Assembly: GCA_017525805.1 (NCBI GenBank)
Contig: JAFXSH010000170.1
Span: forward strand, 1-63,066
Reading direction: 5' to 3'
From: Clostridia bacterium
GTDB lineage: Bacteria; Bacillota_A; Clostridia; Christensenellales; Aristaeellaceae
DNA: 63,066 nt
Part shown: positions 55,142 to 63,066 of the stretch, piece after piece
Layout of the letters: each line of letters starts with the position of its first letter
How positions within the stretch are numbered: position 1 is the first letter of the stretch
Notes under the pieces: generated by a model
Told to the model about the DNA's origin: nothing
Databases searched by the model: none
Seen by the model: only the letters and a program-made list of their open reading frames with translations
Program-made: the position numbers and the translations under genes

Positions 55142-55170
55142 TTGACAAGATCATGCATTAGGTATATGAT
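55142..55170 (+). promoter_or_regulatory. Promoter of the xylo-oligosaccharide importer operon
   Basis: TTGACA (55142-55147), 17 bases, TATGAT (55165-55170). The spacer contains CATGCATTA, resembling half of the operator palindrome. Confidence 0.85.
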
Positions 55171-55210
55171 AGCAACGTAATCTCTGTGTAACCAGAAGGC
55201 ATTTTATTAA

Positions 55211-55224
55211 TTACTCATGCGTAA
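55211..55224. promoter_or_regulatory. Candidate regulator operator 2
   Basis: TTACTCATGCGTAA lies about 40 bp downstream of the promoter and 50 bp before the binding-protein ATG, where a bound repressor would block transcription. Confidence 0.72.
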
Positions 55225-55274
55225 TTGAATTTTATCGCCTGCGGGCGGTCAAAATAAATAAAGGAGGGAATCCC

Positions 55275-56846
55275 ATGAAAACCTTTACCCGTCTCCTGGT
55301 CCTGGCGATGGTCTGCGCGCTGTGCATGACCGGCGTTGCCGTGGCCGACACTTCCATCCTGACCGAATCCGGCTTCCCCATCGTGAAGGAGCCCCTGACC
55401 CTGACCTTCTATGGCAACATGTCCTCCATTCAGCCCGAATTCAAGGATATGTACATCCTGCAAAAGTATGAGGAACTGACCGGCGTCCATATCGAATGGA
55501 CCAGCATTCCTTCCTCCGCCAGGAACGAAAAAATGACCCTGGCCATCACCTCCGGCGAACTGCCCGACGTGTTCTTCAAGTTCGGCGTTTCCGCGGCCAA
55601 CCTGCAAACCTACGGCGATTCCGGCGATTTCATGGACCTGGCTCCCCTGCTGGAAAAATACGCCCCCAACTTCATGGCCTACGCTGCCAAGAACCCGGAC
55701 GTGCTGGCTTCCATCACTTCTCCCGACGGCCACATCTATTCCCTGCCCGCCATCGGCGAGGCCCCCGCTTCCCGTATGGCCAAGAAGCTGTACTACAACC
55801 AGGAATGGATGGATAAGCTGGGCCTTGAACAGCCCTCCACCATGGACGAGCTCTACGCCGTGCTGAAAGCCATGCGGGAAAACGATCCCAACGGCAACGG
55901 CGAAAAGGACGAAGTGCCCATGACCGAATCCGTTTCCACCCTGTACCAGCTTTTCGGCGGCCTCTACGGCTGCTTCAACCGCGGCAACCAGAGCACGGAA
56001 TACGACGTAGACCCCGAAACCGGCCTGGTGCGCCATATCAAGACCTCCGATTCCTTCCGTCAGGCCCTGGAATTCATGCACAAGCTGTATGAAGAAGGCA
56101 TCATTGATCAGGAATGCATCACCTTCAAGGACGCCACCGCCGTGGGTTATTGCACCCAGGACCGGCTGGGCGTGTACCTGGCCACCAACCTGGCCCTGAT
56201 GCCCGCCGACGCCATGGCCATCTGGACCCCCGCTTCCACCTATGTGGAAGGCGCGATCTGGCCCCTCATGCGATCCCATCTGCGCAGCGTCGGCGCGTTC
56301 GTGATCACCGCGGACTGCAAATATCCCGAAGTGGCTCTGCGCTGGGTTGACTACTTCTACAGCGACGAGGGCGTGGCCTTCTATCATTACGGCATCGAGG
56401 GCGACACCTATGTGAAGAACGAGGACGGCTCCCTGTCCTACGTGGACGCCATCATGTCCCAGGTGGCGGGCGATAAGAGCTATGACGAAGTGGTGTCCCA
56501 GTACACCCCCTACTGCGGCGGCAACAACCCCACCATCATGTCCTCCCCCGGCTATGCCGGCATGGAAATGACCCCCATTCCCGTGGCTTCCGCCGCCACA
56601 TTGGTGAACTACATCCCCGACACCATCTGGCCGATCCTGACCTACACCACCGAAGAAAATGAGATCGTTTCCACCGTTGGCACCGAAATCGACAGCTACG
56701 TGAAGCAGACCTGCGCCGAATTCCTGACCGGCGAACGCGAACTGAACGACGCGGAATGGAACGCTTACGTGCAGCGCACCAAGGATATGGGCGTTGATAA
56801 GATGCTGACCGTGATTTCCACCGCCGTGGAACGGATGGGTCTCTAA
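55275..56846 (+). CDS. ABC sugar importer, substrate-binding protein (LplA-type)
   Basis: The 523-aa protein has a signal peptide (MKTFTRLLVLAMVCALCMTGVAVA, cut before DTSIL). The Cys residues lie within the hydrophobic core, and no clear lipobox is seen. The mature part has LTLTFYGNMSSIQPEFKDM, KLYYNQEWMDKLGLEQPSTMDELYAVL and DPNGNGEKDEVPM, the latter a calcium-loop-like motif common in LplA-type binders. It probably binds xylo-oligosaccharides, judging by the divergent GH10 xylanase. AAGGAGGG precedes the ATG. A hairpin after its stop may limit read-through to the permeases. Confidence 0.9.
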   Translation: MKTFTRLLVLAMVCALCMTGVAVADTSILTESGFPIVKEPLTLTFYGNMSSIQPEFKDMYILQKYEELTGVHIEWTSIPSSARNEKMTLAITSGELPDVFFKFGVSAANLQTYGDSGDFMDLAPLLEKYAPNFMAYAAKNPDVLASITSPDGHIYSLPAIGEAPASRMAKKLYYNQEWMDKLGLEQPSTMDELYAVLKAMRENDPNGNGEKDEVPMTESVSTLYQLFGGLYGCFNRGNQSTEYDVDPETGLVRHIKTSDSFRQALEFMHKLYEEGIIDQECITFKDATAVGYCTQDRLGVYLATNLALMPADAMAIWTPASTYVEGAIWPLMRSHLRSVGAFVITADCKYPEVALRWVDYFYSDEGVAFYHYGIEGDTYVKNEDGSLSYVDAIMSQVAGDKSYDEVVSQYTPYCGGNNPTIMSSPGYAGMEMTPIPVASAATLVNYIPDTIWPILTYTTEENEIVSTVGTEIDSYVKQTCAEFLTGERELNDAEWNAYVQRTKDMGVDKMLTVISTAVERMGL

Positions 56847-56857
56847 TGAAATGATTG

Positions 56858-56896
56858 AAGGGGACGCGCTTCGGTTCATTCGCGGCGCGTCCCCTT
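56858..56896 (+). terminator. Hairpin between binding-protein and permease genes
   Basis: AAGGGGACGCGC (56858-56869) pairs with GCGCGTCCCCTT (56885-56896) and runs into TTTTCT. It could be a partial terminator or a stabiliser of the upstream mRNA, raising binding-protein level over permease. Confidence 0.7.
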
Positions 56897-56936
56897 TTCT
56901 ACACCGCTCCTTCCTGTTGAAAGAAGGGAAAACCGA

Positions 56937-57857
56937 ATGCAGAAAATCCGCCGTCCCTCCGTCAAACGCTCCTTCAGGAAATACTGGGACCTGTATCTGC
57001 TCCTGATCCCTGTGGTGGCGTACTTCGTGCTGTTCAAATTCCTGCCCATGTACGGCCTGCAGATCGCTTTCCGCGATTACAAGCCCCGCCGGGGCTTCTG
57101 GGGAAGCGATTGGGTGGGCTTCAAGCACTTCATCCGCTTCTTTTCCACCTACACCTGCTGGCAGATCATTTCCAACACCCTGGTGCTGTCAATCCTGACC
57201 TTGCTGTTTACTTTCCCGCTGCCCATCCTGCTGGCCCTGATCCTGAACGAAATGCGGGACGGTTTCTACAAAAAAACGGTGCAGACCGTCACCTATGCCC
57301 CCCATTTCCTGTCCACGGTGGTGGTGGTGGGCATGATCACGGCGTTCTGTTCGCCCTCCACGGGCATCGTGAACACCATCATCAAGGCGTTCGGCGGGAA
57401 ATCCATCTATTTCATGGCCAAGGCGGAGTGGTTCCGCCCGCTCTACGTGATTTCCGAAATCTGGACCAACACCGGCTGGGATTCCATCATCTTCCTGTCC
57501 GCCCTGAGCAGCGTGGACATGCAGATGTACGAAGCCGCCCGGATCGACGGGGCCAGCCGGATGAAAATGCTGCGTTATATTACTCTGCCCTCCATCATGC
57601 CCACCATCGCCATCATGCTGATCCTGCACTGCGGGCGGATCATGAGCATCGGGTTTGAAAAGGTGTTCCTGCTGCAAACAGACCTGAACATCGGCGTTTC
57701 CGAGGTGATTTCCACCTTCGTTTACCAGCAGGGCATCCGCGGCGCGCAGACCAGCTACGCCACCGCCGTGGGCCTGATGAATTCCGTGGTCAATTTCATT
57801 CTGGTGATCGCGGTGAACACTATTTCCAAGCGCGTTTCGGAGGTGAGCTTATGGTAA
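56937..57857 (+). CDS. ABC sugar importer permease (LplB-type)
   Basis: The 306-aa protein has six helices and the LplB signature KYWDLYLLLIPVVAYFVLFKF, then MYGLQIAFRDYKPRRGFWGS and the EAA loop MYEAARIDGASRMKMLRYITLPS. It overlaps the next permease gene by seven bases, so the two are made in equal amount. It forms half of the importer pore. It is similar in layout to the permease at 46657-47607 but divergent in sequence, so the two importers probably take different sugars. Confidence 0.92.
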   Translation: MQKIRRPSVKRSFRKYWDLYLLLIPVVAYFVLFKFLPMYGLQIAFRDYKPRRGFWGSDWVGFKHFIRFFSTYTCWQIISNTLVLSILTLLFTFPLPILLALILNEMRDGFYKKTVQTVTYAPHFLSTVVVVGMITAFCSPSTGIVNTIIKAFGGKSIYFMAKAEWFRPLYVISEIWTNTGWDSIIFLSALSSVDMQMYEAARIDGASRMKMLRYITLPSIMPTIAIMLILHCGRIMSIGFEKVFLLQTDLNIGVSEVISTFVYQQGIRGAQTSYATAVGLMNSVVNFILVIAVNTISKRVSEVSLW

Positions 57858-58765
57858 AGGAAAAGCGGAATGTCCGCCGCATCCGGCTCTCTGCCGAGGA
57901 CCGCGCGTTCGGCGCCGTCACCTATTTTCTGGGAACGCTCTTCATGCTCGTGTGCGCGTATCCGCTGATTTACGTGCTGTCCGCCTCTATTTCTAACCCG
58001 GCGCTGATCGTATCGGGCAAAATCATCCTGCTGCCCAAAGAAATCCAGTTCCGGGCCTATGAAGCGGTGTTTAAAAGCGAAGATGTGCTGCTGGGTTACA
58101 AAAACGCGGTGTTTTACGCCTTCGCGGGCACGGCGATTAACATCGTGCTCACCACGGCGGGGGCCTACGTGCTTTCCCGGTCCGATCTGTGGGGCCGCAC
58201 CGCCATCACCTTCCTGATTTCCTTTACCATGTTCTTTTCCGGCGGCATGATCCCCACCTACATCACCATCAAAAACCTCGGCATGATCAACACCGTGTGG
58301 GCCATGCTGCTGCCGGGAGCCATTTCCGCCACGAATCTGCTGATCATGCGCAATTTCTTCACTCATTCCGTGCCCCAGGAGATCATTGAGGCCGCTTATG
58401 TGGACGGCTGCTCCAATATCGGCACCCTGTGCCGCATCGTGCTGCCTGTGTCCGGCTCCATCATCGCCGTCATGGTCATCTTTTACTTCGTGGGGCATTG
58501 GAACGCCTATTTCAGCGCCATGATCTACCTGAACGATAAAAAGCTGTATCCCCTCCAGGTGTTCCTGAGGGAAATATTGATCCAGAACCAGCTGGGCGAT
58601 ATGTCCGGCGGTGCGGATACGGTGAACCAGGCGGAAATGACGCTGCTGTACGAAGCCCTGAAATTTGCCGTGATCACGGTGGCCACCCTGCCCATCATGT
58701 GCGTGTATCCCTTCCTGCAAAGGTATTTCGTCAAGGGCGTGATGATCGGTTCTATTAAAGGATAA
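57851..58765 (+). CDS. ABC sugar importer permease (LplC-type)
   Basis: The 304-aa protein has six helices, the EAA loop EIIEAAYVDGCSNIGTLCRIVLPV, and the C-terminus FLQRYFVKGVMIGSIKG typical of the LplC/YtcP group. GGAGGTGAGC lies inside the upstream gene, just before the overlapping ATG. The operon lacks its own ATPase. A metallo-hydrolase gene starts 23 bp after the stop, with its own ribosome site. Confidence 0.92.
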   Translation: MVKEKRNVRRIRLSAEDRAFGAVTYFLGTLFMLVCAYPLIYVLSASISNPALIVSGKIILLPKEIQFRAYEAVFKSEDVLLGYKNAVFYAFAGTAINIVLTTAGAYVLSRSDLWGRTAITFLISFTMFFSGGMIPTYITIKNLGMINTVWAMLLPGAISATNLLIMRNFFTHSVPQEIIEAAYVDGCSNIGTLCRIVLPVSGSIIAVMVIFYFVGHWNAYFSAMIYLNDKKLYPLQVFLREILIQNQLGDMSGGADTVNQAEMTLLYEALKFAVITVATLPIMCVYPFLQRYFVKGVMIGSIKG

Positions 58766-58788
58766 AAAACGATAGGAGATGCTGCCCC

Positions 58789-59661
58789 ATGGCGGTATTG
58801 TATCAGTTAAAACTGGATCAGTCCATTGTGGACTGCGGCATGAGCTACGTGTTTCAATTGAATTCCGGACACTTTTTCCTGATGGACGGCGGGTATTTTA
58901 CCCCCGGAGAGGCGGAAAATCTGTATCGGTTCCTGTGTGAGCGAGCGGAAGGGAAGCCCGTGATCGACGCTTGGTTCTTCTCCCACGCCCACCAGGATCA
59001 CATCGGGGCGTTTCTGGATATGATGGATGCGCACCGGAACGATCTCACCATCGGCAGGCTGATTTACAATATCCAACCCCTTCATCTGCCCGAAACCAGC
59101 GAGGGCTGGCGGCAGACCAAAAACGATTTGGCCACCGTCAAGCGATTCTATGAGGTTGTGGATCAGTACTGCGCCGATGTGCCGAAGATCACGCCCCACG
59201 CGGGTGACCGCTGGCAGCTGGATGAATTGGACATTCAGGTGCTCTATACCCACGAGGACCTGGACGTGCCCAGCACCTTCAACGATCATTCCACCGTGCT
59301 GCGGATCGAAACGGCGGGCTGGTCCCTGCTGTTCTTGGGCGATCTGTTCAAAGAGGGCAGCCGCATCCTGCTGGCCCATTGCCCGGAAAAGCTGAAATGC
59401 GATATCGTGCAGGTGGCGCATCACGGCTTCGCCGGAGCTACGCCGGAATTGTACCGGGCCACGGAAGCCCATTACGCCCTCTGGCCCTCCACGGAAAAGA
59501 ACATCACCGAAAACATCACCCGGGAAGCCAACGACTATCTGCTGCATCATTCCGGCGTTTGGCGGCACCTGGTGGGCGGGAACGATACCCTCCGGCTGGA
59601 TTTCCCGCCACGCAATGAACGGGGCGATAACCTGGAAATCTCCGTCGTTTCCCACGAATAA
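58789..59661 (+). CDS. MBL-fold metallo-hydrolase of the sugar importer operon
   Basis: The 290-aa protein has FFLMDGGYFTPGEAENLY, the zinc motif SHAHQDHIGAF near residue 65, LLFLGDLFKEGS and QVAHHGFAGA. It has no signal peptide. Its closest known relatives are ComEC-like or lactonase-like MBL proteins, but no substrate can be named. The position at the end of the importer operon suggests action on an imported sugar derivative, such as a lactone or ester. TAGGAGA precedes the ATG. Confidence 0.85.
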   Translation: MAVLYQLKLDQSIVDCGMSYVFQLNSGHFFLMDGGYFTPGEAENLYRFLCERAEGKPVIDAWFFSHAHQDHIGAFLDMMDAHRNDLTIGRLIYNIQPLHLPETSEGWRQTKNDLATVKRFYEVVDQYCADVPKITPHAGDRWQLDELDIQVLYTHEDLDVPSTFNDHSTVLRIETAGWSLLFLGDLFKEGSRILLAHCPEKLKCDIVQVAHHGFAGATPELYRATEAHYALWPSTEKNITENITREANDYLLHHSGVWRHLVGGNDTLRLDFPPRNERGDNLEISVVSHE

Positions 59662-59741
59662 AACATTCCGAAAACCGTCAGAAGCGGCCCATAGATACAG
59701 CCCACCCAGAAGAAAACACCGAAGAAACCGCCGAGCCGATC

Positions 59742-60638
59742 TTATGCTGACCGTACAGCTTTCAGAAAAACCGTGCAGATTCCGGCGGTTATCAGGCTGG
59801 TGTTCAGCGTGCCGAAGCAGACGTCCGACAGGAAATGATTGGTCATGTGCATGCGGTTGTAGCCGCAGAGGATGATAAAGACACAGACGAGGAAGAAAGC
59901 GGTCAGGTTTTTCCGGGAGCTTCTGTTCTTCATGCAGTCCGTCAGCACCGGCAGGGCAAACAGGACGCCGACGATGGACATATGCCCGCTGGGCCAGCTC
60001 TGGTAGCTGTCGTTATTGCCCGCCAGGTTGGGGATCATCTGCCACCAATCGCGGAATTCGGAGGCGGGATCTTCCAGCGTCAGCAGATATTTGGGCCGCG
60101 GACGGGAACCGACCTGCTTGAGCCATTGCATCACGGCGTCCGCCGCAAAGGAAGCGAGCCACAGCGCCACGCCCACCGCGATGAGCTTATCCGGGTCGGA
60201 ATCGTCCAGAAGCCGGGCCACAGCGAAAGGCACCCACGCGTACAGCGCGGCCCAGATCAGCCAGCTGGCGGCGGAAAGCAGCGCGGAGGATTCTCCCGGC
60301 GTATAACCGAGCATGGGGCGCACAGCTTTTCCAAAATACTGATTTGAAAAATACACGGCCATGAACCACCCGAACAGCAGCAGCGTCCGGGCCAGGGGCT
60401 TGAAGGAATCGCCCTTCTTTTTCAGCCCCACAAAAAGGCACGCGCCGCCTGCCGGGAACAGGGCGTAGGCCAGAAAAGGGCTGAATGTGGCGAAATAGGT
60501 GCCGAGCTGCGTTTTGTTGGCAATCGCCATGCCAATGTCAAAATCGCAGAACGAGCCCACGGCGATGCCCAGCAGGCATACGCCGATAACCGCCCAGAAG
60601 CATATGGCGGGCACAGCCAAAATCTTTCTTTTGTTCAT
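59742..60638 (-). CDS. PAP2-family membrane phosphatase
   Basis: The 298-aa protein has about six membrane helices and the three PAP2 motifs in order: KQVGSRPRP (K-x6-RP), WPSGHMS, and NRMHMTNHFLSDV (R-x5-H-x3-D). The family removes phosphate from lipid phosphates such as undecaprenyl pyrophosphate or phosphatidate. A role in recycling the glycan carrier lipid is plausible but not shown. GGAGG precedes the ATG at 60638. It is followed on the minus strand by no clear terminator. Confidence 0.9.
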   Translation of the reverse strand: MNKRKILAVPAICFWAVIGVCLLGIAVGSFCDFDIGMAIANKTQLGTYFATFSPFLAYALFPAGGACLFVGLKKKGDSFKPLARTLLLFGWFMAVYFSNQYFGKAVRPMLGYTPGESSALLSAASWLIWAALYAWVPFAVARLLDDSDPDKLIAVGVALWLASFAADAVMQWLKQVGSRPRPKYLLTLEDPASEFRDWWQMIPNLAGNNDSYQSWPSGHMSIVGVLFALPVLTDCMKNRSSRKNLTAFFLVCVFIILCGYNRMHMTNHFLSDVCFGTLNTSLITAGICTVFLKAVRSA

Positions 60639-60671
60639 GATGATCCCTCCTGTGTCTTCTTTAATTCCCGT

Positions 60672-61298
60672 TCACTTACCGTCCTGGAAGCTGGTAAAAT
60701 GCGTCCTTTCCACCGGGGGCAGGCCGTACTTTTCCTTGGCGTCCCCAATGGCTTTGATCAGGAATACCATGTTCCGGGCCAGGTTGCGCATGGTCTGCAA
60801 GCCCTCCAAGTCCTTTTTCACGTCCTCGGCGGTAAAGCCGTGCACCTGATTCCAGTAGGTGGAGGAGGCCACCGGCATGCCGCTGATGGTGAAATACTTG
60901 TTCAGCACGTCAAAGGAGGCGGTGTTGCCGCCCCGGCGGCAGCTGACCACCGCAGCGCCAACCTTCATATGCTTGGAAAAAGAAGTGCTGTAAAACAGCC
61001 GGTCCAGGAAAGAAATCAGATTGCCGTTGGGCGATCCGTAATAAACCGGGCTGCCCACCACCAGGCCGTCCGCCTGTTCAAACAGGAGCGCGGCCTTATT
61101 TACCGTGTCGTCAAACACGCATCTGCCCCGCTTCCCGCAGGTCCCGCAGGAGATGCAGCCCCGGATGCTTTGATTGCCCACGGAAAGCAGATAAGTTTCC
61201 ATGCCCTCCTGATGAAAAACCTTCGTCATTTCCTCCAGCGCCGCGGCAGTGCAGCCGTTTACATGGGGGCTGCCGTTGATGATGAGAATGCTTGCCAT
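60672..61298 (-). CDS. Flavodoxin-fold NAD(P)H-dependent FMN reductase
   Basis: The 208-aa protein opens with ILIINGSPHVNGCTAAALEEM, the phosphate-binding loop of the NADPH-dependent FMN reductase/iron-sulfur flavoprotein family. It continues with CISCGTCGKRGRCVFDD, where the spaced Cys residues (CxxCGxCGxxxxC) suggest an iron-sulfur or redox-active site, and GSPVYYGSPNGNLISFLDRLFY at the FMN site. It is cytoplasmic. GGAGGG lies eight bases before the ATG at 61298; the frame to 61331 would overlap the preceding gene. It shares a 13-bp gap with the MBL gene upstream, so they may be cotranscribed. Confidence 0.88.
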   Translation of the reverse strand: MASILIINGSPHVNGCTAAALEEMTKVFHQEGMETYLLSVGNQSIRGCISCGTCGKRGRCVFDDTVNKAALLFEQADGLVVGSPVYYGSPNGNLISFLDRLFYSTSFSKHMKVGAAVVSCRRGGNTASFDVLNKYFTISGMPVASSTYWNQVHGFTAEDVKKDLEGLQTMRNLARNMVFLIKAIGDAKEKYGLPPVERTHFTSFQDGK

Positions 61299-61311
61299 TT
61301 GTTTTACCCTC

Positions 61312-61992
61312 CTATCCGTTTTCCAAATCATTCAGTGTGTTTTCCAGCGATTCCGGCGTCCAGTGCCCTTCTAAGCAAATTTCCGGATCGACGCTTCTGA
61401 TCGTTTCAGCCAGCTTTCCGGTCAAGACGGGGTTCTTTTTCCAGTCAGGGAAAGCCCCGCAGGGCGCGTCCCCCAAGAAAAGCACCTTCTCCCCTGGCAT
61501 ATACACAAAAGTGGAATCATCCGTATGCGGCGCTTCCGCCCGGAATATGCGAATGGGGCAATTGCCCGCGTCCAGCAGCAGGGAGCCTTCAAATTCCATA
61601 TCGGCGGGCTCAATACGGATTTCCCGGCCGCCCGCGTATTCCAGCCGGACGCTTTCATGGATGGACAGGAACGCTTCCCGGCCCTCCCGTGCAATGCGGT
61701 CCCGGAAAGAACGCAAATATCGGTTAGTGGCCGCGCTGGCGATGGAAAGGCCGCTGATCCAGTGCAGGCCGCAGGTGTGATCCCAATGCCAGTGAGTGAG
61801 CACCGTCAGGGCGGGCAGCGGCAGGTTTTCCTTTTCCAGCGCTTTATAAAATTCCTCCACGTGGCCGTCCGAATGCCCCGCGTCCACCGCCAAGCTCCAC
61901 TTATCGCCCCGGATATAGCCTAAGTTGGGGCGGTCCCGTTCTTCTTCAAAAGGATAGTACCAAATCCGTTCGGTCAAGCGCTGCAATGCCAT
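61312..61992 (-). CDS. MBL-fold metallo-hydrolase
   Basis: The 226-aa protein has the zinc motif THWHWDHTCGLHWISG near residue 70, VDAGHSDGHVEEF before it, VLFLGDAPCG and a C-terminal EGHWTPESL. It resembles the glyoxalase-II/lactonase-like MBL group. WYYPFEEERDRPNLGYIRG at the start is a subgroup feature found in Clostridia. The substrate is unknown. The ATG at 61992 follows GGAGG by eight bases; the longer frame from 62247 covers a promoter on the opposite strand and is rejected. Confidence 0.85.
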   Translation of the reverse strand: MALQRLTERIWYYPFEEERDRPNLGYIRGDKWSLAVDAGHSDGHVEEFYKALEKENLPLPALTVLTHWHWDHTCGLHWISGLSIASAATNRYLRSFRDRIAREGREAFLSIHESVRLEYAGGREIRIEPADMEFEGSLLLDAGNCPIRIFRAEAPHTDDSTFVYMPGEKVLFLGDAPCGAFPDWKKNPVLTGKLAETIRSVDPEICLEGHWTPESLENTLNDLENG

Positions 61993-62056
61993 GCCGTTCG
62001 CCTCCTCTATGTTTCCATTATCGCATAGCCGCGAAAAAAATTCAATATTTTCCCAA

Positions 62057-62085
62057 TTGCAGTTTTGCGCCAGGTCAGGTATAAT
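62057..62085 (+). promoter_or_regulatory. Promoter of the RfbD-like gene
   Basis: TTGCAG (62057-62062), 17 bases, TATAAT (62080-62085), about 50 bp before the start codon. Confidence 0.8.
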
Positions 62086-62137
62086 AGAAAGGAACTTTTT
62101 GACTGTTTTTTTCTTCCGCGCGGAAAGGATCATGCCG

Positions 62138-62923
62138 ATGAAAATACTTTTGACAGGCGCCCGGGGATTTGTGGGCGCGCGCATCGCCGCCGCTTTGCCG
62201 GTCATCGCCGCGCCCTCCCTGCGGGATATGGGGGAGGATGATATCAAGCGCCTGGTGGATGAAACGGAGCCGGACGTAATGATTCACACGGCGGCCATCT
62301 CCGATATCCCGGCCTGCGAAAAGGACCCGCAAGCTTCCTTCCGCGCCAATGTGGAAATCCCCGTATGGCTGGCAAAAACGGGCGTGAAAGCCGTTTTGTT
62401 CAGCACCGATCAGGTGTACGGCGGACGCGCGGACGAAGGCCCTTTCTCTGAAAACGATACGGCCCCGGCAAACGCTTACGCCCGGCACAAGTTGGAAATG
62501 GAACAGCGCGTGCTGGAGATCAATCCCCGCGCCGTGCTGCTGCGCGCCGCCTGGATGTACGATATGCCGCTGTACGGTGTAAGCAACCGGGGCAATTTCC
62601 TGGTGAATATGCTGCGCCAGCGGGAAGCGGCCTTTTCCGGTACCCAGCACCGCGCCGTCACCTACGCGCGGGAAGTGGCGCAGTGGACGAAACAGGCCCT
62701 TTCCCTGCCCGGCGGCAGCTACAACTTCGGCAGCGAAAACAGCCTGACCATGCTGGAAACCGCCCGGTGGCTAAAGGAGCGCCTGAACCTGCCCATCGCG
62801 CTTCGCGACGCCGGGCCTCGCCCCCATCTTTGGATGGACTGCGCAAAGGCGAAAGCCCAGGGAATCCGATTCAAGGATACTGTGGACGGGCTGGAGCAGT
62901 GTATTCGGGATTATGCTTTATAG
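62138..62923 (+). CDS. RfbD-like dTDP-4-dehydrorhamnose reductase family protein
   Basis: About 261 aa. A short-chain-type fold opens with KILLTGARGFVGARIAA and has IHTAAISDIPACEKDP, FSTDQVYGG and the catalytic YARHK. The family reduces dTDP-4-keto sugars or acts as a general sugar-nucleotide/NAD-dependent epimerase; rfbABC are not adjacent, so dTDP-rhamnose synthesis is not certain. The ATG at 62138 is preferred because AAAGGA ends eight bases upstream; another ATG at 62132 is only two bases from it. It could supply the glycan pathway at the other end of the window. Confidence 0.85.
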   Translation: MKILLTGARGFVGARIAAALPVIAAPSLRDMGEDDIKRLVDETEPDVMIHTAAISDIPACEKDPQASFRANVEIPVWLAKTGVKAVLFSTDQVYGGRADEGPFSENDTAPANAYARHKLEMEQRVLEINPRAVLLRAAWMYDMPLYGVSNRGNFLVNMLRQREAAFSGTQHRAVTYAREVAQWTKQALSLPGGSYNFGSENSLTMLETARWLKERLNLPIALRDAGPRPHLWMDCAKAKAQGIRFKDTVDGLEQCIRDYAL

Positions 62924-62947
62924 GGCACTTTAACTCACTTACGAAGC

Positions 62948-63003
62948 AGGGGCCTCCGCGGCCCCTAAACCCCGCGCCAGGGGCATGGCCCCTGGACCCA
63001 GCT
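62948..63003. repeat. GC-rich double palindrome at the window edge
   Basis: AGGGGCC/GGCCCCT (62948-62966) and CCAGGGGC/GCCCCTGG (62977-62995) are two perfect hairpins, the second with a 3-nt ATG loop and an ACCCA tail. The layout (stem, 3-nt loop, ACC tail) resembles repeats A-C. The remaining bases to the window end hold AAGCG/CGCTT pairs and no gene. Confidence 0.6.
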
Positions 63004-63066
63004 AAGCGAAAAAACGCTGTTGGGGAGAGAAAACAATTTTCGCTTGTAAGCCGGGATTTACGAAAG

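Noticed and set aside
55215..57128. 637-codon minus-strand open frame
   Set aside because: It is antisense to the binding-protein gene, whose product has a signal peptide, AAGGAGG site and promoter; the antisense product is Gly/His/Val-rich without motifs.

Overview
The window looks like a chromosomal segment of a fairly GC-rich, uncultured gut or rumen Clostridia (Firmicutes). This is inferred from: rsmG followed by a Noc/ParB gene and comEC followed by holA (Bacillota gene orders); WalJ; strong AGGAGG ribosome sites; consensus sigma-A-type promoters; LplABC-type sugar importers; an intracellular GH10 xylanase; and many exported proteins with short Leu/Ala-rich signal peptides ending in AxA-E. 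No phage, insertion sequence, CRISPR array or rRNA operon was seen. About 49 protein genes and one tRNA gene can be supported.

Layout. 336-10434 (mostly minus strand): an undecaprenyl-phosphate sugar transferase, an amino-acid permease, a DPM1/GtrB-type glycosyltransferase, an RpiB-family isomerase with unusual residues, a flavin reductase, a BaiN-type flavoprotein, and a very large exported protein with nine SH3-like repeats and a peptidoglycan-binding domain. 10667-23808 (plus): a long run of close or overlapping genes. They encode pyrimidine-nucleoside phosphorylase, two cell-surface proteins of unknown function (one a membrane protein with about 16 TPR-like repeats outside the cell), an acyltransferase, WalJ and a second metallo-beta-lactamase-fold enzyme, ComEC, HolA, RsmG and a Noc-like protein. 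23974-35637 (plus): a DUF2461 protein, phosphohexomutase, transketolase, a GH4 glycosidase, (tRNA-Leu on minus), a Gfo/Idh dehydrogenase, a methyltransferase plus RluA pair, two tandem paralogous exported proteins, and tRNA-guanine transglycosylase.

35783-40954 (minus): the most unusual locus. A MotA/TolQ/ExbB-like channel protein with a long helical tail and a MotB/OmpA-like partner with a long coiled coil are followed, with overlaps, by a small membrane-anchored protein and an exported VanX-type D-Ala-D-Ala dipeptidase, then pyruvate kinase. The first two resemble ZorAB of Zorya defence systems, but no ZorC/D/E-type effector is present, and the dipeptidase suggests a cell-wall role. 41162-43933 (plus): mnmE and a solitary argG with a candidate ArgR box.

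44017-59661: three ABC importer operons. Two are LplABC-type without an ATPase. One is FbpABC-like with its own ATPase. A GntR/LacI-type regulator and an intracellular GH10 xylanase lie divergently from the second Lpl-type operon; two copies of a near-palindromic 14-bp site (TTACnCATGCGTAA) flank the divergent region and are probably the regulator's operators. 59742-62923: a PAP2 phosphatase, a flavodoxin-fold reductase, another metallo-beta-lactamase-fold hydrolase, and an RfbD-like reductase.

Three copies of a perfect 21-22 bp hairpin plus a conserved tail occur just downstream of the transketolase, GH4 and mnmE genes. The copies differ by paired changes in both arms, and loop and tail also change together, pointing to a mobile or functional RNA element not explained by the genes.
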